This document shows positions 13,001-25,439 of a stretch of 64,000 bases of DNA, in pieces (positions within the stretch are counted from its first letter, which is position 1; each line of letters begins with the position of its first letter). Where the stretch lies: contig JAUTDP010000009.1 in the NCBI GenBank assembly GCA_033439795.1, positions 1,736,001-1,800,000 of the forward strand. The letters run 5' to 3'. Below the pieces are notes generated by a model. The model was not told the DNA's origin, did no database searches, and worked only from the letters and a program-made list of their open reading frames with translations. This stretch comes from Sordaria brevicollis. Its lineage: Eukaryota; Ascomycota; Sordariomycetes; Sordariales; Sordariaceae. Position numbers and translations under genes: made by a program.

Positions 13001-15230
13001 CCTTTAATTTTTAAAAATAATTACCCCCCTATTAAAATTAATTAATAAAGGGGTTATTTTTAAATGGATTAAGGAATGTAAAAGCGCTTTTTAACTTTTA
13101 AAAACTTTATTTACGAGAATTCCAATCCTAATAGAATTTAACCCGGATAAAAAAATATTTTTAAAAACGGATTATAGTAAATTTACTTTAAGCGGAATTA
13201 TTTCCTAAAAAGTAAACGAAAATAATAAAAATATAATTCGTAAGGTTATAGGCTTTTATTTCCGGAAATTTAACCTTACCGAGCGGAATTACCCTATTTA
13301 TAATAAAAAAATATTTATTATTATTAATTATTTAGAATAATAATCGGCGGAATTATAAAATTATAAATTATTTACTATTTTAATAGATTATTAAAATTTC
13401 GAATATTTTATAAAATTAAAGAGATTTTCGGAGCGGTAGGCGTAATAAGTAAAATACCTTTCCCGGTTTAATTTTTAAATCGAATATAGGCCTAGTAAAA
13501 ATGGAATAGTCTTTAATGCCTTCTCTCGATAAAATTAAAATATACCTACGGATTAAGACCGTAAAGCGTAGGATATTTAAATAATACCGGATTCCGTTTT
13601 TAAAAATTATATTCCACTTTATATTTCGGCGGCCCGGGTAGTCTATTTAAGGAGGGAGGGTATAAACGTATTTAAAAATCCGGATTTATAATAATTTTAA
13701 TTATAGACGGAATTTTATAATTCTTTATATTAGTAAATAAAGGAAATTATCCTTTATAACGATTATTATTTCGGTTTATTTTTAAAATTTAAAATTTAAA
13801 TCGTAAATTATTTTATCGATTCTTTTAACCGCTTTTATTATTAAAATTATTTTTGGGTATTAAGAGCCCCTATATATACCGAATTTAAATTAATTATATT
13901 ATTTAATACCGATTAACGTTTTAATATCCTTTATATTATTTTAATTTAAATTATTTACAATTTATATATATTAGGATATTTTAGTAAAAAAAGTATTATT
14001 ATAGTATTTTTTCGGTATTTTTATTAGCCTCTCCTTAATTTTTACGTCCGGTAATTCTTTTACAACTATTATACTTACGGTTCTATAAAGGTTTGGAAGG
14101 AATAGAAGAAAGGCCTTTTGCGTTCATTATTAATTTTAGAATAATTTAATAAAAATATATAAATAAATTTTATTACCAATTTTCTAAAATTTGAAAGTAA
14201 TATTTATTTTTAGGTTATAAAGGATAAATTTAATAAAATTATATTTTTTAAATTTATACCTTCTATAGAAATTAAATTTTATATTAAGCGTTCTTTTTAA
14301 TATTTTATTCGTTATTATAATTTCCTAAAGTTTATCGTTAACGATTATAATTTTAATTAGATTAGCCGCTTTTAAATTAAATTATACGAATTCCTAAGTA
14401 TTAAGCATTTACTTAATACTATTTATTACTTATAAACCGATAAAGGCTCGGAATATATAAATTAGGAAATTTACGCTTATTTACGTATAATCGTTAATTA
14501 CGTTCAAAATAATTAGAATAAATAATATTTTATAACATAATTGGCTATTAATAACCGGATTAATACTTTAATAAATATTTTTCCGTTCTTCGCTATTTAT
14601 AAATTCGATTCCGAATTCCCAATCTCCGTAATCGAAAACCCCTTTAATTATTAATTTTTATTCCTATCTTCCGAAAAGCGGGTTTAAGAATTCGTTAAAA
14701 AATTATAATAAATTACGGATTTATATTAAATTATTATAGCGGCCGTTATTTAAAAGTAAAAAAGATTTACTAATTATAATTAATAATTTATAAAACGCTT
14801 CGTAATTAGGGATAAAATTTGGTTTAATTTTAAGAATTATATTATTAATTATCTAAAAAAGAAGTTCGATTAATTTTATACGAAATATACCGTTTCGAAG
14901 GTATTATTTCCCTATATAGTCGAATTGTTTGGGTTTCCCTATACTATTTATAATATTTTCTACGTCGATTTCCTACGTAAAATTGCTAATAACCTTCTCC
15001 TTAAATAGAAGTTTATTGACGAATAATCTTCGGTTATTAAAATTGAAGGAGAATCGGAATATTAAATAGAAGAGATTCTTTACGCTAATATTATTAAAAA
15101 GAAAAGAAGTTTAGTAAAAGAAGTTTTAATTAAATAAAAGGGATATTGCGACCCGATATAAGAGCTTTTAAAAAATTTTAAAAATATTATTATTTTAAAC
15201 GAATTTAAAGTTTAATACGGTTTAATAACG
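10100..15230 (+). pseudogene. gag-pol of element A (broken)
   Basis: Plus-strand remnants in Ty3/gypsy order. A gag-like part lies at about 10,100-11,450. Reverse transcriptase is at about 12,350-12,950, with the segment before the active site near 12,411-12,495 (FNIITRVDRYLLPLI) and the catalytic box reading YINDIFIYS at 12,715-12,744, where the first Asp of the canonical YxDD reads Asn. RNase H is near 13,140-13,210 (LKTDYSKF). Integrase includes TDKGSEYIN at 14,437-14,466. A chromodomain lies at about 15,045-15,215 (EEILYANI ... KGYCDP). Stops are almost all TAA/TAG at expected Gln or Trp positions. Chromodomains direct such elements to heterochromatin. Confidence 0.85.
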
Positions 15231-15639
15231 GATAATAACGGCCTAACCGATTAATATATTAAGAAATTCTTATAAAAGGTTATAAATGGGGTAAAATATA
15301 TTACAAATAGAATAAGGGATTTTTAAATACAGATTAAAATAAATAATAAATTAATTAAGGCGGAGCCCTAACGAAATTAATAATTAATTTAATTTAAATA
15401 TTTTTTATTAAATTATCTTTTATTATTTTTAATATAAATTCCCTAATAATAATCTCTTTTTCTTCTTCTTTATAATTAAATATATAAATATTAATAAAAT
15501 TATAAACGTTTAAGGGCTTACGGGCGTAGTAGCGGAAAATAGGAAATACAGGACGGTAATTTTCCGGGCGTAAAGGTTTAATAGTAGTAAAAGAGGAGGA
15601 GAATAAAGGGCGGATATTATATTCGGGGCGGATATTTAA

Positions 15640-16700
15640 GGGGAAACGTTACGTTTTTTACTATTTAAATCTATTATATTACTTTTTATTATTTTTTTTA
15701 ATTTCTTTTCCCTTTTTTCTTTTCTTCGCCGACGGGGGTTACGCGGTAGCGGCTTCCTTAATAACGGCGGTAATAATAGCAGCGGTAATAATAGCGGTAA
15801 TATCGGCGGCGGTAATATCGGCGTCGGTAGCGATATAAGTATTATAATCCTCAATTAAGCGGTTAAATTCCGTACGTCGATTATTTATTTACTTTACCTT
15901 TTTTATATTAATTATTAAATTAATTAATTACTCCCTAAGATTTTCGAATTTACGGATTCGCTCTTTAAGAGTTTAGATTTCCGTAGTATTAACTAAACCG
16001 TTAATAATTTTAATAGAAGAAAAAGGCTCCGTAAGAAGCGTTTTAACAGCAATCCAATTAATAGAGCCGTTAAATAGTATTAATAATTTAAAGAACCGTT
16101 AAAAAAAAAAGAAAGGAATAAAAATTTATATAAGAATAAAATTTTATTTTTTTAAAATTTAAAATCCCGATAAAATTTTAAACGTAATAAAGTAATTATT
16201 ATAGGAATTTTTAAATATATACCCTTCAATATATTAAACTTTAAAAGCGGATTAAATTTAAATAAGAACGGGTTTATAGCCTTTACGGGTATATTAATAA
16301 AATAAATACGCGGAAATAGAAGAACCTTTATTAAATATAATATAATTATATTTATTAATTAAATAGCCTTTATATTAAGAATTTTAAAGCTCGGCCCCGG
16401 ATAGGACGTATTCGCGAATATTATTAAGAGTGGATTTATTAACTATACCGGCAGTAGTAATATTGGGCTGAATTTAGCAAGGCTTTAATAAAATAATAGG
16501 TTTAAAAATAGCGACCTTAACGGCGCTTTTATTATAATAAGAAGTAGGAATAGGAATAGGTAACGGGGTAAGCGAATTAATAACCTTTTATAAAATTAAG
16601 AATTTATAAAAGAATTCGAATTAAATAATAATAATAGGGGTATTTATTTTAATAGCGATTAATTAATAATTAATTAATACGCCCGTAAAAAGATTAATAA
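15640..16700 (-). pseudogene. Antisense gene inside LTR element A, two exon-like blocks (broken)
   Basis: Between the chromodomain and the 3' LTR the best coding frame is on the minus strand. Block 1 (about 16,700-16,155) reads, with few stops, through NKSAVKVAIFKPIILLKPC, IVNKSTLNNIREYVLSGAEL, YTRKGYKPVLI and FKNSYNNYFITFKILSGF. Block 2 (about 16,100-15,640) reads FNGSINWIAVKTLLTEPFSS, then a charged helix (LKERIRKFENLRE ... RRTEFNRLIEDYNTY), an Ala/Ile/Thr stretch and a basic tail (SAKKRKKGKEIKK) resembling a nuclear localisation signal. The ~50-bp gap between blocks could be an intron or a lost segment. The product is unknown: possibly an antisense accessory ORF of the retrotransposon, or a captured host gene. 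It is inactive because of RIP stops. Confidence 0.55.
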
Positions 16701-16971
16701 AAGGGATAATAACGATAATAATAATAAAAATAATAAAGATAATAGAAATACGTTTAATACGCGCTAGTAGGAGTGCGCGCTATTTAATATTTATAATTTT
16801 AATTATTTAATAAATTAAAGGAGGAAAAAGGAGAGGGAGAAAAAGAAAAGGAAAGGTATAGGGTATATATTAAGGGTACGCATTAGCGGTACATCGTTTA
16901 ATATTTAGGGTTTACGTAATTATACACTTGCCTATATATAGTACGTTTAATTGGGAGAAGGGGGGGGCTAA

Positions 16972-17198
16972 TATTATAAGGCTAATACCCGTAGCTAAAT
17001 CTAATTAGTATTACTAATCGTACCGCCAATCGTAATCTTTACCGCTACGGTAAGTGGAGTAGCCCGTACCCGGTCCTCAAAAGGATAGTTAATTAGTACC
17101 GCCTAGAGGGCGCTTCCCTTCCTCCCTTTTCCCCTTCGTAGAACCTTATCGATTCGTTAAGACCTAGTATCTGTGCTAATTGTACTGTATCCCTTATA
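16972..17198 (+). repeat. 3' LTR of element A (227 bp)
   Basis: Same length as the 5' LTR. Here the side next to the internal domain (16,972-17,060) is RIP-mutated, while the outer part (about 17,100-17,198) keeps CTGTGCTAATTGTACTGTAT-type sequence. Confidence 0.93.
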
Positions 17199-17203
17199 AT
17201 TAT

Positions 17204-17925
17204 AAGGACGATTATAAAAACGATTATAAGGACGTAGAATATTATAGATAAATTTAATTCGGGGACGTTTATTTATTTAAGGGGTGCTTATTATAAGCCT
17301 TCGTTATCGATTATTAGGAAATAATAATAACGGCCGGTATTCGCTATATTAGCCGGAAACGCTTTAATTAGAATTATATTTACCGGAATTATATTAATTG
17401 GCTTTATAATATTAATTAGGGATGGGTATAAGTATATTATTATTACCCGGGGTCGACGGTTAATTAAACTATTATAGTACATTACTAATTATATAACTAT
17501 TTAACGTATAATGCTATTAATAATAATCTTTTATATAATTAACTAAATTTAATATTTTATAATAGCGCCGCTTATTAAAGAGAGGGTATAAATTATAAAA
17601 AATTATCCTTATAAATATATTAATTATAAAGAAAATAAATATAAAATATACTATATAATATACGTAAATTAACGTTTAGCTTAATAAATAATTAAAAATA
17701 TTATATATATTAATTATTAAGATTTTAATATTTTATAAAACGACGAAGATTATACGGACTATTATATATAAAATATAGTAGGCTTCGGTTAGGGGTATAT
17801 ATATTAAAAAAAATTACCCTTAACCGTATTAAAATATAGGAATTAAATAAAACTACCCTTAATCGAAACGAATTAGATCGAACTATAATATTTTAAATTA
17901 ATATATTAAGGGATAAATTTTAATT
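17204..17925. other. AT-rich spacer between elements A and B
   Basis: RIP-degraded sequence. A 63-codon open stretch at 17,291-17,482 (minus) is rich in Ile/Asn and has no recognisable motif, so I do not call it. Together with DNA right of 25,178 it formed the target into which element B inserted. Confidence 0.6.
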
Positions 17926-17930
17926 ATAGG
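17926..17930. repeat. Target-site duplication, left, element B
   Basis: ATAGG, identical to 25,173-25,177. Confidence 0.85.
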
Positions 17931-18183
17931 TGTTACGGCGCTAGCGGACAGGGTCCCTATTTAGCGGACCGGTTGTCGCTCGGGCGGTCACCTAATAAAG
18001 GTTAACCGCACCAGCGTACGTAATTGCGTGCCGCCTTCGTAGGTTGCCCGCGCCCAGGTATAAAACCTTGGCGCGGGGCGCACCCTTTATTCGTTTCTTC
18101 TTTTCTTCTCCATTTTATAATTCTATAATAAATTTAAATTTAATGTATTAAACTTACCTCTCGTAATTACGTCGCTCGTAATA
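17931..18183 (+). repeat. 5' LTR of element B
   Basis: GC-rich over the first ~180 bases, containing a likely TATA-type promoter (GTATAAAACCTTGGCGCGG, about 18,057-18,075). The ~70 inner bases are RIP-mutated compared with the 3' LTR. Confidence 0.93.
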
Positions 18184-18289
18184 ATTATAAAATTATTTTT
18201 AATATATTAAGGAAGAATCTAAATATCTTAAATTTATTTACCGATTAAAATAATTATAGTATATACTTTTGTAATTAATTATAATAGCG

Positions 18290-21200
18290 TATACCCCCGA
18301 CGAAAAAGCTGCCGCAATTAAAACCGCTAAATTATTTATTACCGAAAGCGCTTAAATGAATAAAATTTAGAAGAAGAATATATTTAATAAATTCGTAATT
18401 AAATAAATTAAATTCGATATTATAAATATATTTATTATTCTTAATATAATTATTTAATAAAACGATACTTTTAAGCGTTATTCGCTTAACGATATTATAA
18501 TCGGCACCTTTAAAGAGAAATAGAATATTTAATTACGTAATATCGATAAATTTAATTTAAAGGATTATAATATTTTAAAAAATATAAACGAAGTTATTAT
18601 ATTTTTTAATTAGGAAATTATTAATAAATTCGCCGACGTTCGTTATATATTTAATATAAAGGATTTATTCGGCTTTTTATATATAAAGATTAACGCGATT
18701 GCGAAATATTAGGCCTAATATAATAAAGGTTATTTAGCTTTTACTTTTAAAATTTTAACGGCTATAGGTTAAAATTATTAAAAATAAAATAATAATAATA
18801 TTCTATTAATAGACTTCGATATTTTTAAATCTATTATCGAAGATCCTAAGGGCGTACGTATTATTTTCGAAGAAATTAAATTGCGGGCTATTTTAATTAA
18901 GGCTATTTTTTCCTAATAATGGAAATATTAAATTATTATTATTAATTAAAATATTAATTTAGGATAAAGATACGAATACGCCGTTAATTTATTAAAATAT
19001 TAAAAGGGCGCTAAAATAAATAACGAACGCTTCCGTAAAGATTTGCGTAAGGAATAAAGTAAGAATATATTTTTAATGCGCTAATTATTAGAGGCTTATA
19101 GAAATAAAAATCCCAACTTCGAACCGGACGATTACGAAATTTTATATTATAAAAACGCTATATTATACGAAAAGAATCGTAAATTCTAAGCCTAATTTAT
19201 TACACTATATTAAATTACTAATTATTCTTATAAAGGAATTTAAAATAATACCCCGTTTAATAATAATTAAAATAACGATCTATCCGATAATAAAGAGATT
19301 TAAAATAATACCCCGTTTAATAACGGTTATATTAATAAATAAAATACCCTTTACGAATAAAAAAATAATTCTTCGATTTAAAATTACCTATTTTACCTCC
19401 GCTTCTTTATTAAATAAAATAAAACCCGTTACAATTTAATTAAAAAAGAAAAAGAATTTATTAAAATTAAAGATAATTTAATAACTATAAAGGTTTAAAC
19501 TAAAGAATTAGGAAGAGTAATAATTACTTAGGACGGTAATATCGCCGATTTATATATTATAATTACTACTTTAATTAAAGAAAATATCGACCTCTATAAA
19601 GAAAATATTAATTTTCGTAAAAAAAAAAATCGCCTTCCTAATCCCTAAAAACTTCGAACGTTATAACTGCGCCAACCGTAATAAAAATAATAATAATAGA
19701 GGGCGTTATAAAGAAATATTTACTACCGATTTCTTTACCGCTAACCGGGGACGCCTATTAATTAAAAAAAAGGATCCGCCCTATTTTTATAACGAAAAAA
19801 ATAAAAATATTATTATTTTTAACGTTTAATACCGTTATATCTTTAATAAATTTAAATTAAATATTAATTATTTCTTTAATAATAAAGCTAAGAAAATATA
19901 TATCGAAAATCGTACTATTAATAAAATTATTTAAGATTTTAAACTTTATTTCGCCGACGGCCTTTATAATATTAAAATTTTTAATAAATTATTCGCCTAT
20001 TTATACGCCGAATATTACGATTATAATTAAAAGGAAAAGGCTATTTACGAATTTAACGATTTAAAATTCGAAATAAACGGGGATTTTTAAGAATTTTATA
20101 ATAAATTCGTACATTTAGTAGGGGAATATAATCGCCCTCCCAATTTATAAAAATAGGAATTTAATTAAAAATTCCCGGGTACTATTTAAAACGCCCTCTT
20201 TTAGGGATACGGATAGGAAGATATTATTTTTAATTAATATACTTTAATAGCTAAGAAAGCGGTCGAAATTAATTAATATATTTTCCGCAATAATAAAGCT
20301 AAGAAAAATAATAAGGATAAAGATAAAAATACTACTTCTTCTACGAATTTATTTAATAAAATTAGGAATTTTAATAATTTTAATAAAAATTCTAATAATA
20401 TTATTAATAATAATATTAATACCAATAATAATAACCGAAGTAATTCCTATCGCGCCCCCGATATTATTTATAAAGAAGTTTGTAAATTATTCGAAAAAAA
20501 TAAGTATTTCGTATATAAAAAAATTGGATATTATTTCTATAATTATTTTAACCGCCGTAATAGAAACCCTAACCGTATTAACGAATTCGTCGATTACTAT
20601 AACCGTAAAAGTAAAAAAGATAATAAGCCGGCCGATAATAAAGTAGAAAATTAATTACCCTAAGAATATTAAATTCCTTCCTAAAAATTAAATTAATAAA
20701 TATTTATTTTAAAAAGAATTTAAAAAAAATACTACCGGAAAATATAAAAGTAAATAAAAATTTTTTAAAAAACTATTTAAGTAAATCCGTATTAATTACG
20801 TCTTATATTATAATAAGTAATAATAAAAAAACTTTATTTACGAACGATATATTTATTAATTTAGGAATAAACGGTAATATTTTTATAAATAAAAATTTTA
20901 TTAATAATATAATTAAATAAAGAATAGAAAAATTATATAATTTTTATCCTTATATTATAAAAGGGTATACCGGGCAATATAACGAAACGATCGATTAATA
21001 TTTAAAGGGAATTATTAAAGTCTAAAATTAGTAATTCGATAAAGAAATAATAATAATTATTAATTTAGGGTATAACGTTATTTTAAATAAATATTAATTA
21101 AAAAAATATAAAGTTTAAATTAATATTGCTAACGCTAACTTTATTTTCGATAAAGTAATTATAATATTATCGGTTTTTAATAAACGTATTTAAAAATTCG

Positions 21201-24200
21201 AAATATTTATTAAAAACGTAATATTATCGCCCTTAATAAAACCTAGCCGACCGATCGAATTATTCGAAGAATTAAAAGAGCGATTAATTTGATATAAAGA
21301 AAATAAAGATTTAATAAAAATAGAACGATAATTATTAAATTAATACGCTTTAAAATAAAAGGAAGAAAACGCAATACCTACGCGACGAAAATATATTGAA
21401 ATATTAAAAATAGAACGAAAAAACGACTTCCTCTAAAGCGAAAATATATAGGGCTAATACTAATTAAAAAGAAATAGCGTAAAATAATATAAATATTATA
21501 ACGACTTTATAGTAATTAGTACTAACGCTTTTTTTTTATTTATTAAATAGGAATATATAAAAGTAATTAATTTTTACGAATTCGACCGATTTATTAACGA
21601 TTGTAAAAGATAAACCTTCGTTGAAGATAAAATAGAACTACGCGAATAAATTAAAAAAAAAATCCTTAAATACGCTTACGAATATTTAAACGTATTTAGT
21701 AAAAAAGAATTTAATACCCTATTAGATTATTATATTAATAATTATAAAATCGATTTAACGGACGGAATAAAACCTAAAAACTTTAAATATAATCTATTAT
21801 ATAAAATATTAATCGATAAATTAAAGGCCTATTAAAAATACGTAAATAAAGCGCTAATTAAAGGCTTTATCGAAAGTAATTTTATATTTTAAACTACGCC
21901 TATTCTCTTTATACTTAAAGCTAACGGTAAATTAAAATTCTATATAAATTATTAAAAATTTAACGCTATTATAAGGAAAAATAAATACCCTCTTCCTTTA
22001 ATTAATAAAATTATTATTAAGATTAATTAAGTGAAAATTTTCTCGAAGATTAATATTAAATAAACTTTCTATTAAATTTGTATATACCCCAACGATAAAG
22101 AATTTATAATATTCCGAATAAAATATAATACGTATAAATATAAAATTTTACCCTTTAAATTAATTAATAGACCGTTAACGTTTTAGCGGTATATTAATAA
22201 AATATTAATAAAATATTTCGATAATTTCTATAGCGCGTATATTAATAATATCCTTATTTTTTTAAATAATTTGAAAGAATATAAAATTTACGTTAAGAAG
22301 GTATTAATTAGGTTAAAAGTAGTAGAATTATAAACGGACCTAAATAAATATAAATTTTATATTAAGAAGATTAAATTCTTAAATTTTATTATTAGGATTA
22401 ATAGCGTATCCGTCGACCCTTAAAAGATTATGGTCGTAAAAAATTAATAGGTTCTAATAAATATATAAAGAATATAATCCTTCTTAGGGTTTTATAATTT
22501 CTACCGGCGCTTTATTAAAGATTATAGCCGGATTATTAAATTATTAATAATAATAACGAAAAAAGGAGAAGTTTTTAATTAAAATAAGGATTATTAAATT
22601 ACTTTCGAAGAATTTAAAGGACGATTACTATTAATACTTATCCTAGCGCATTTTAAATATAAATAGCCAATATAAGTAAAAACGGACGCTTTAAATAGAA
22701 TAGTAGCGGGAATTTTATCCTAATTAATCGACGATAAATAACGTTTAATTACCTTCTATTCCGAAATTATATATAGAATAGAATATAATTATTCAATCTA
22801 TAATAAGAAATTAATAATTATCGTTAAAACCCTATAATATTAGTAAATAAAATTTATTAACCTATATAAACCCTTTTTAATCCTTATAAATAATAAAGCG
22901 TTTAAATAATTTAATATTAAAAGATTTCTAAATTTATAATAAGTAAATTAAGCGGAGTTTTTATCCTAATATTATTTCGTTATATTATATCGGTTAAGAA
23001 AGGAGAATAAAATTATTAATATTTTATTAAGGAAGGCAAAAGATTTAAAAAGCTAAAAAATTAAATAAAAGGTTTAATATACCCTCTAATTCTTTAAAAA
23101 TTTAAAGGACGGCCGTATAATATAATTTAACGATATAATTAATAATATTAATACCGTCTACGTATTTATTTCGTTTTTAGGAACCCTTATAAAAATTAAT
23201 TTAAAAATCGTAAAGGGTAATTACGAAGAACGCTTAAAAAAATACCTTTTAATAAATTATTTTATATTCGAAAATAAAATTTACTTAAATTTAAAAATTT
23301 ACCGAAATATAATTAAAAGGGGGGAGAACGGGTATTAATTTATTATTAATAAAATCCTTACCTATTTCGATAAATTTATTATACCGTTTAATACCTTAAG
23401 AATTTAAATTATTTATAAATTATATACGAAAATTATTACTATTTATCCGGGCCGGAATAAAATAAAACGCTTAATTTCTATATAATATTAATAATTAAAG
23501 ATAATTAATAATATCGACTATTTTATCGCTAATTGTATAATATACTATACTTCGAAAGTTCCCCGTAATAAAATACCCGGCAAACTAGAGCCTATTCCAA
23601 CGGCCTAACGTATTTAATAGAATTTAATTATAAATTTTAAATCGATATTTAAAAATAAATAAGGATTCGATAATATATTCGTAATAATAAACTAATTAAA
23701 TAAAATATTATAAATTATCCTTTACTTTACTATAATAACTATTAAGGATATAACTTATATATATTACGAAGGATTATATTATATTTATAGATTATTAAAC
23801 GAAATTATTTCGGATAGGGGTTTTTAATTTATTTTAAATTTTATAAACGAATTAATAAAGATTTTTAATATCCAATAGAAACTAATTTCTTCGGGTTATA
23901 ATTAAATTATTAAATAAATGGAAATTATAAATAAATATTTCGATTAATATTTTTATCCTTTCGTTAATTATTTTTAAGATAATTAATTAAAAGCGATTTT
24001 AATAATAAACGCCGTCCAAATAGGGATATTATATAATAATTTAAGAGGAATATAATTATACGAAATATTAAAAGGGTTCCTTATACCTAATACCCTAAAT
24101 TAGGAAATATATATAAATTTTAACGGCGTTTAATTAATAATTAAAGAGAAATTTAATTATAAGGATATATAAGGAATAGTAGAACGGATTCGAAATTTTA

Positions 24201-24760
24201 TAGAAAAGGTTAAAGAATATATTATTAAAGCCTAAGAATAAATAATTAAATAAACGGATAAATATCAACGCGTCCCGGATTTCAATCCTAGAAATAAAAT
24301 ATTTATTATTAAACGGAGTAAATTTACCGATTAACTAAATTATAAATTCGATTTTCTTTTAATTAGCCGATATTTTAAAATTAAAGAAAAGTATAATTAT
24401 TTATTCAAATTAGAAGTCCTAAAAAGGTAGAAGGGAACGGACGTTTTTTATATAGATTAATTAAAGAAGTACTTTAATAACCTATTACCCGGCTAAAAAT
24501 TAGAAAAATTAATAGGAAAATATATTAATAATAATATTAAATAGGAAATAGAGGAAATTTTAATTTTTTGGGTATATTTTAATAAATTTTAATACCGAAT
24601 AAATTAGAAAGGATATAACCCGGACCCGAAATTCTATAATACTAAAAATTTTAAAAATTTATTTAAATTATTACGAATTTACTACGAAGCGTATTTAAAA
24701 TATTCGGGCCCGTTATTACGTTTAAAAAAATAATTATAGAAAGTAAAAATAAAGGAATTC
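18290..24760 (+). pseudogene. gag-pol of element B (broken)
   Basis: A gag-like region at about 18,290-20,650 is followed by pol. Reverse transcriptase: GKLKFYIN at about 21,925-21,950 and KNKYPLPLI just after, with the catalytic box reading YINNILIF at 22,237-22,262 (both catalytic Asp of YxDD now Asn). RNase H: TDALNRIVAGILS at about 22,683-22,720. Integrase-type sequence follows (about 23,400-24,100). A clear chromodomain at 24,540-24,720 contains EEILIF, KGYNPDPKFY and FKNLFKLLR. Loss of the catalytic Asp residues by RIP abolishes activity even apart from the stops. Confidence 0.88.
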
Positions 24761-24918
24761 GATAAAAATTATTCGGATAATAATATTCCTTTAAAGAAGG
24801 GTACAAAAAAACTAAAGAGGATAATAAGTATTAGGAAATAAGGGACCCGCTTTATATATAATAATAATTCTAATATTTCGAAAATTCGGGGCGAATCTTT
24901 TTCGAAGGGGGGGGGTAA

Positions 24919-25172
24919 TATTATAGTACTAATAAATAGGGTCCCTATTTAGCGGACCGGTTATCGCTCGGGCGATTACCTAATAAAGGTTAACCGCATT
25001 AACGTACGTAATTGCGTGCCGCCTTCGTAGGTCGCCCGCGCCCAGGTATAAAACCTTGGCGCGGGGCGTACCCTTTACTCGTTTCTTCTTTTCTTCTCCA
25101 TCTTGTAATTCTACAATAGACTTAAATTTAACGTATTAAGCTTGCCTCTCGTGACCACGTCGCTCGTAACAA
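24919..25172 (+). repeat. 3' LTR of element B
   Basis: The inner side (24,919-25,000) is RIP-mutated (starts TATTATAGT in place of TGTTACGGC). The outer ~90 bases keep the unmutated state (CTTGCCTCTCGTGACCACG). Confidence 0.93.
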
Positions 25173-25177
25173 TAGGG
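25173..25177. repeat. Target-site duplication, right, element B
   Basis: ATAGG, identical to 17,926-17,930. Confidence 0.85.
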
Positions 25178-25439
25178 ATTCTATATAATATTAATCGATA
25201 ATATAAAAGATATTAGCTCGTTATAATAATAGCGGACTTTATAATTTCTATTAATAATATTACGTAGCCGCTTAATTTTTACCGAATCCGGTTAATACTA
25301 TTATTATATATAACGGTAATAATTAAAAATATTTAGGCCGTTAATATTAATACCCTATATTAATTATTAAGGCGGAATACTATATATAATAAATTGCTTT
25401 AGAACCGGAAACGCCGATTTCTAATCGAGGAGCGCTCCA

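Larger units (their letters stand above)
9791..17198 (+). mobile_element. LTR element A: Ty3/gypsy chromovirus, full-length, RIP-degraded
   Basis: A 7,408-bp retrotransposon bounded by two 227-bp LTRs and flanked by a 5-bp duplication: ATTAC at 9,786-9,790 and ATTAT at 17,199-17,203, a single C-to-T change. The left LTR still begins TGTTA; the right one begins TATTA after RIP. The order gag, reverse transcriptase, RNase H, integrase, chromodomain identifies Ty3/gypsy. Unusually, about 1.7 kb lies between pol and the 3' LTR and carries a decayed gene on the opposite strand. Confidence 0.93.
17931..25172 (+). mobile_element. LTR element B: Ty3/gypsy chromovirus, full-length, RIP-degraded
   Basis: A 7,242-bp element with LTRs of 253 and 254 bp and a perfect 5-bp target-site duplication (ATAGG). 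The left LTR starts TGTTACGGCG and the right LTR ends CTCGTAACA, preserving the TG...CA ends on the outer edges. The domain order is that of Ty3/gypsy with a C-terminal chromodomain. Its LTRs do not resemble those of A or C, so it is a separate family. Confidence 0.95.

Noticed and set aside
15636..15854. 72-codon Pro/Leu-rich open frame on the minus strand
   Set aside because: Out of frame with the better-supported antisense reading of the same region, which gives a charged helix and basic tail.
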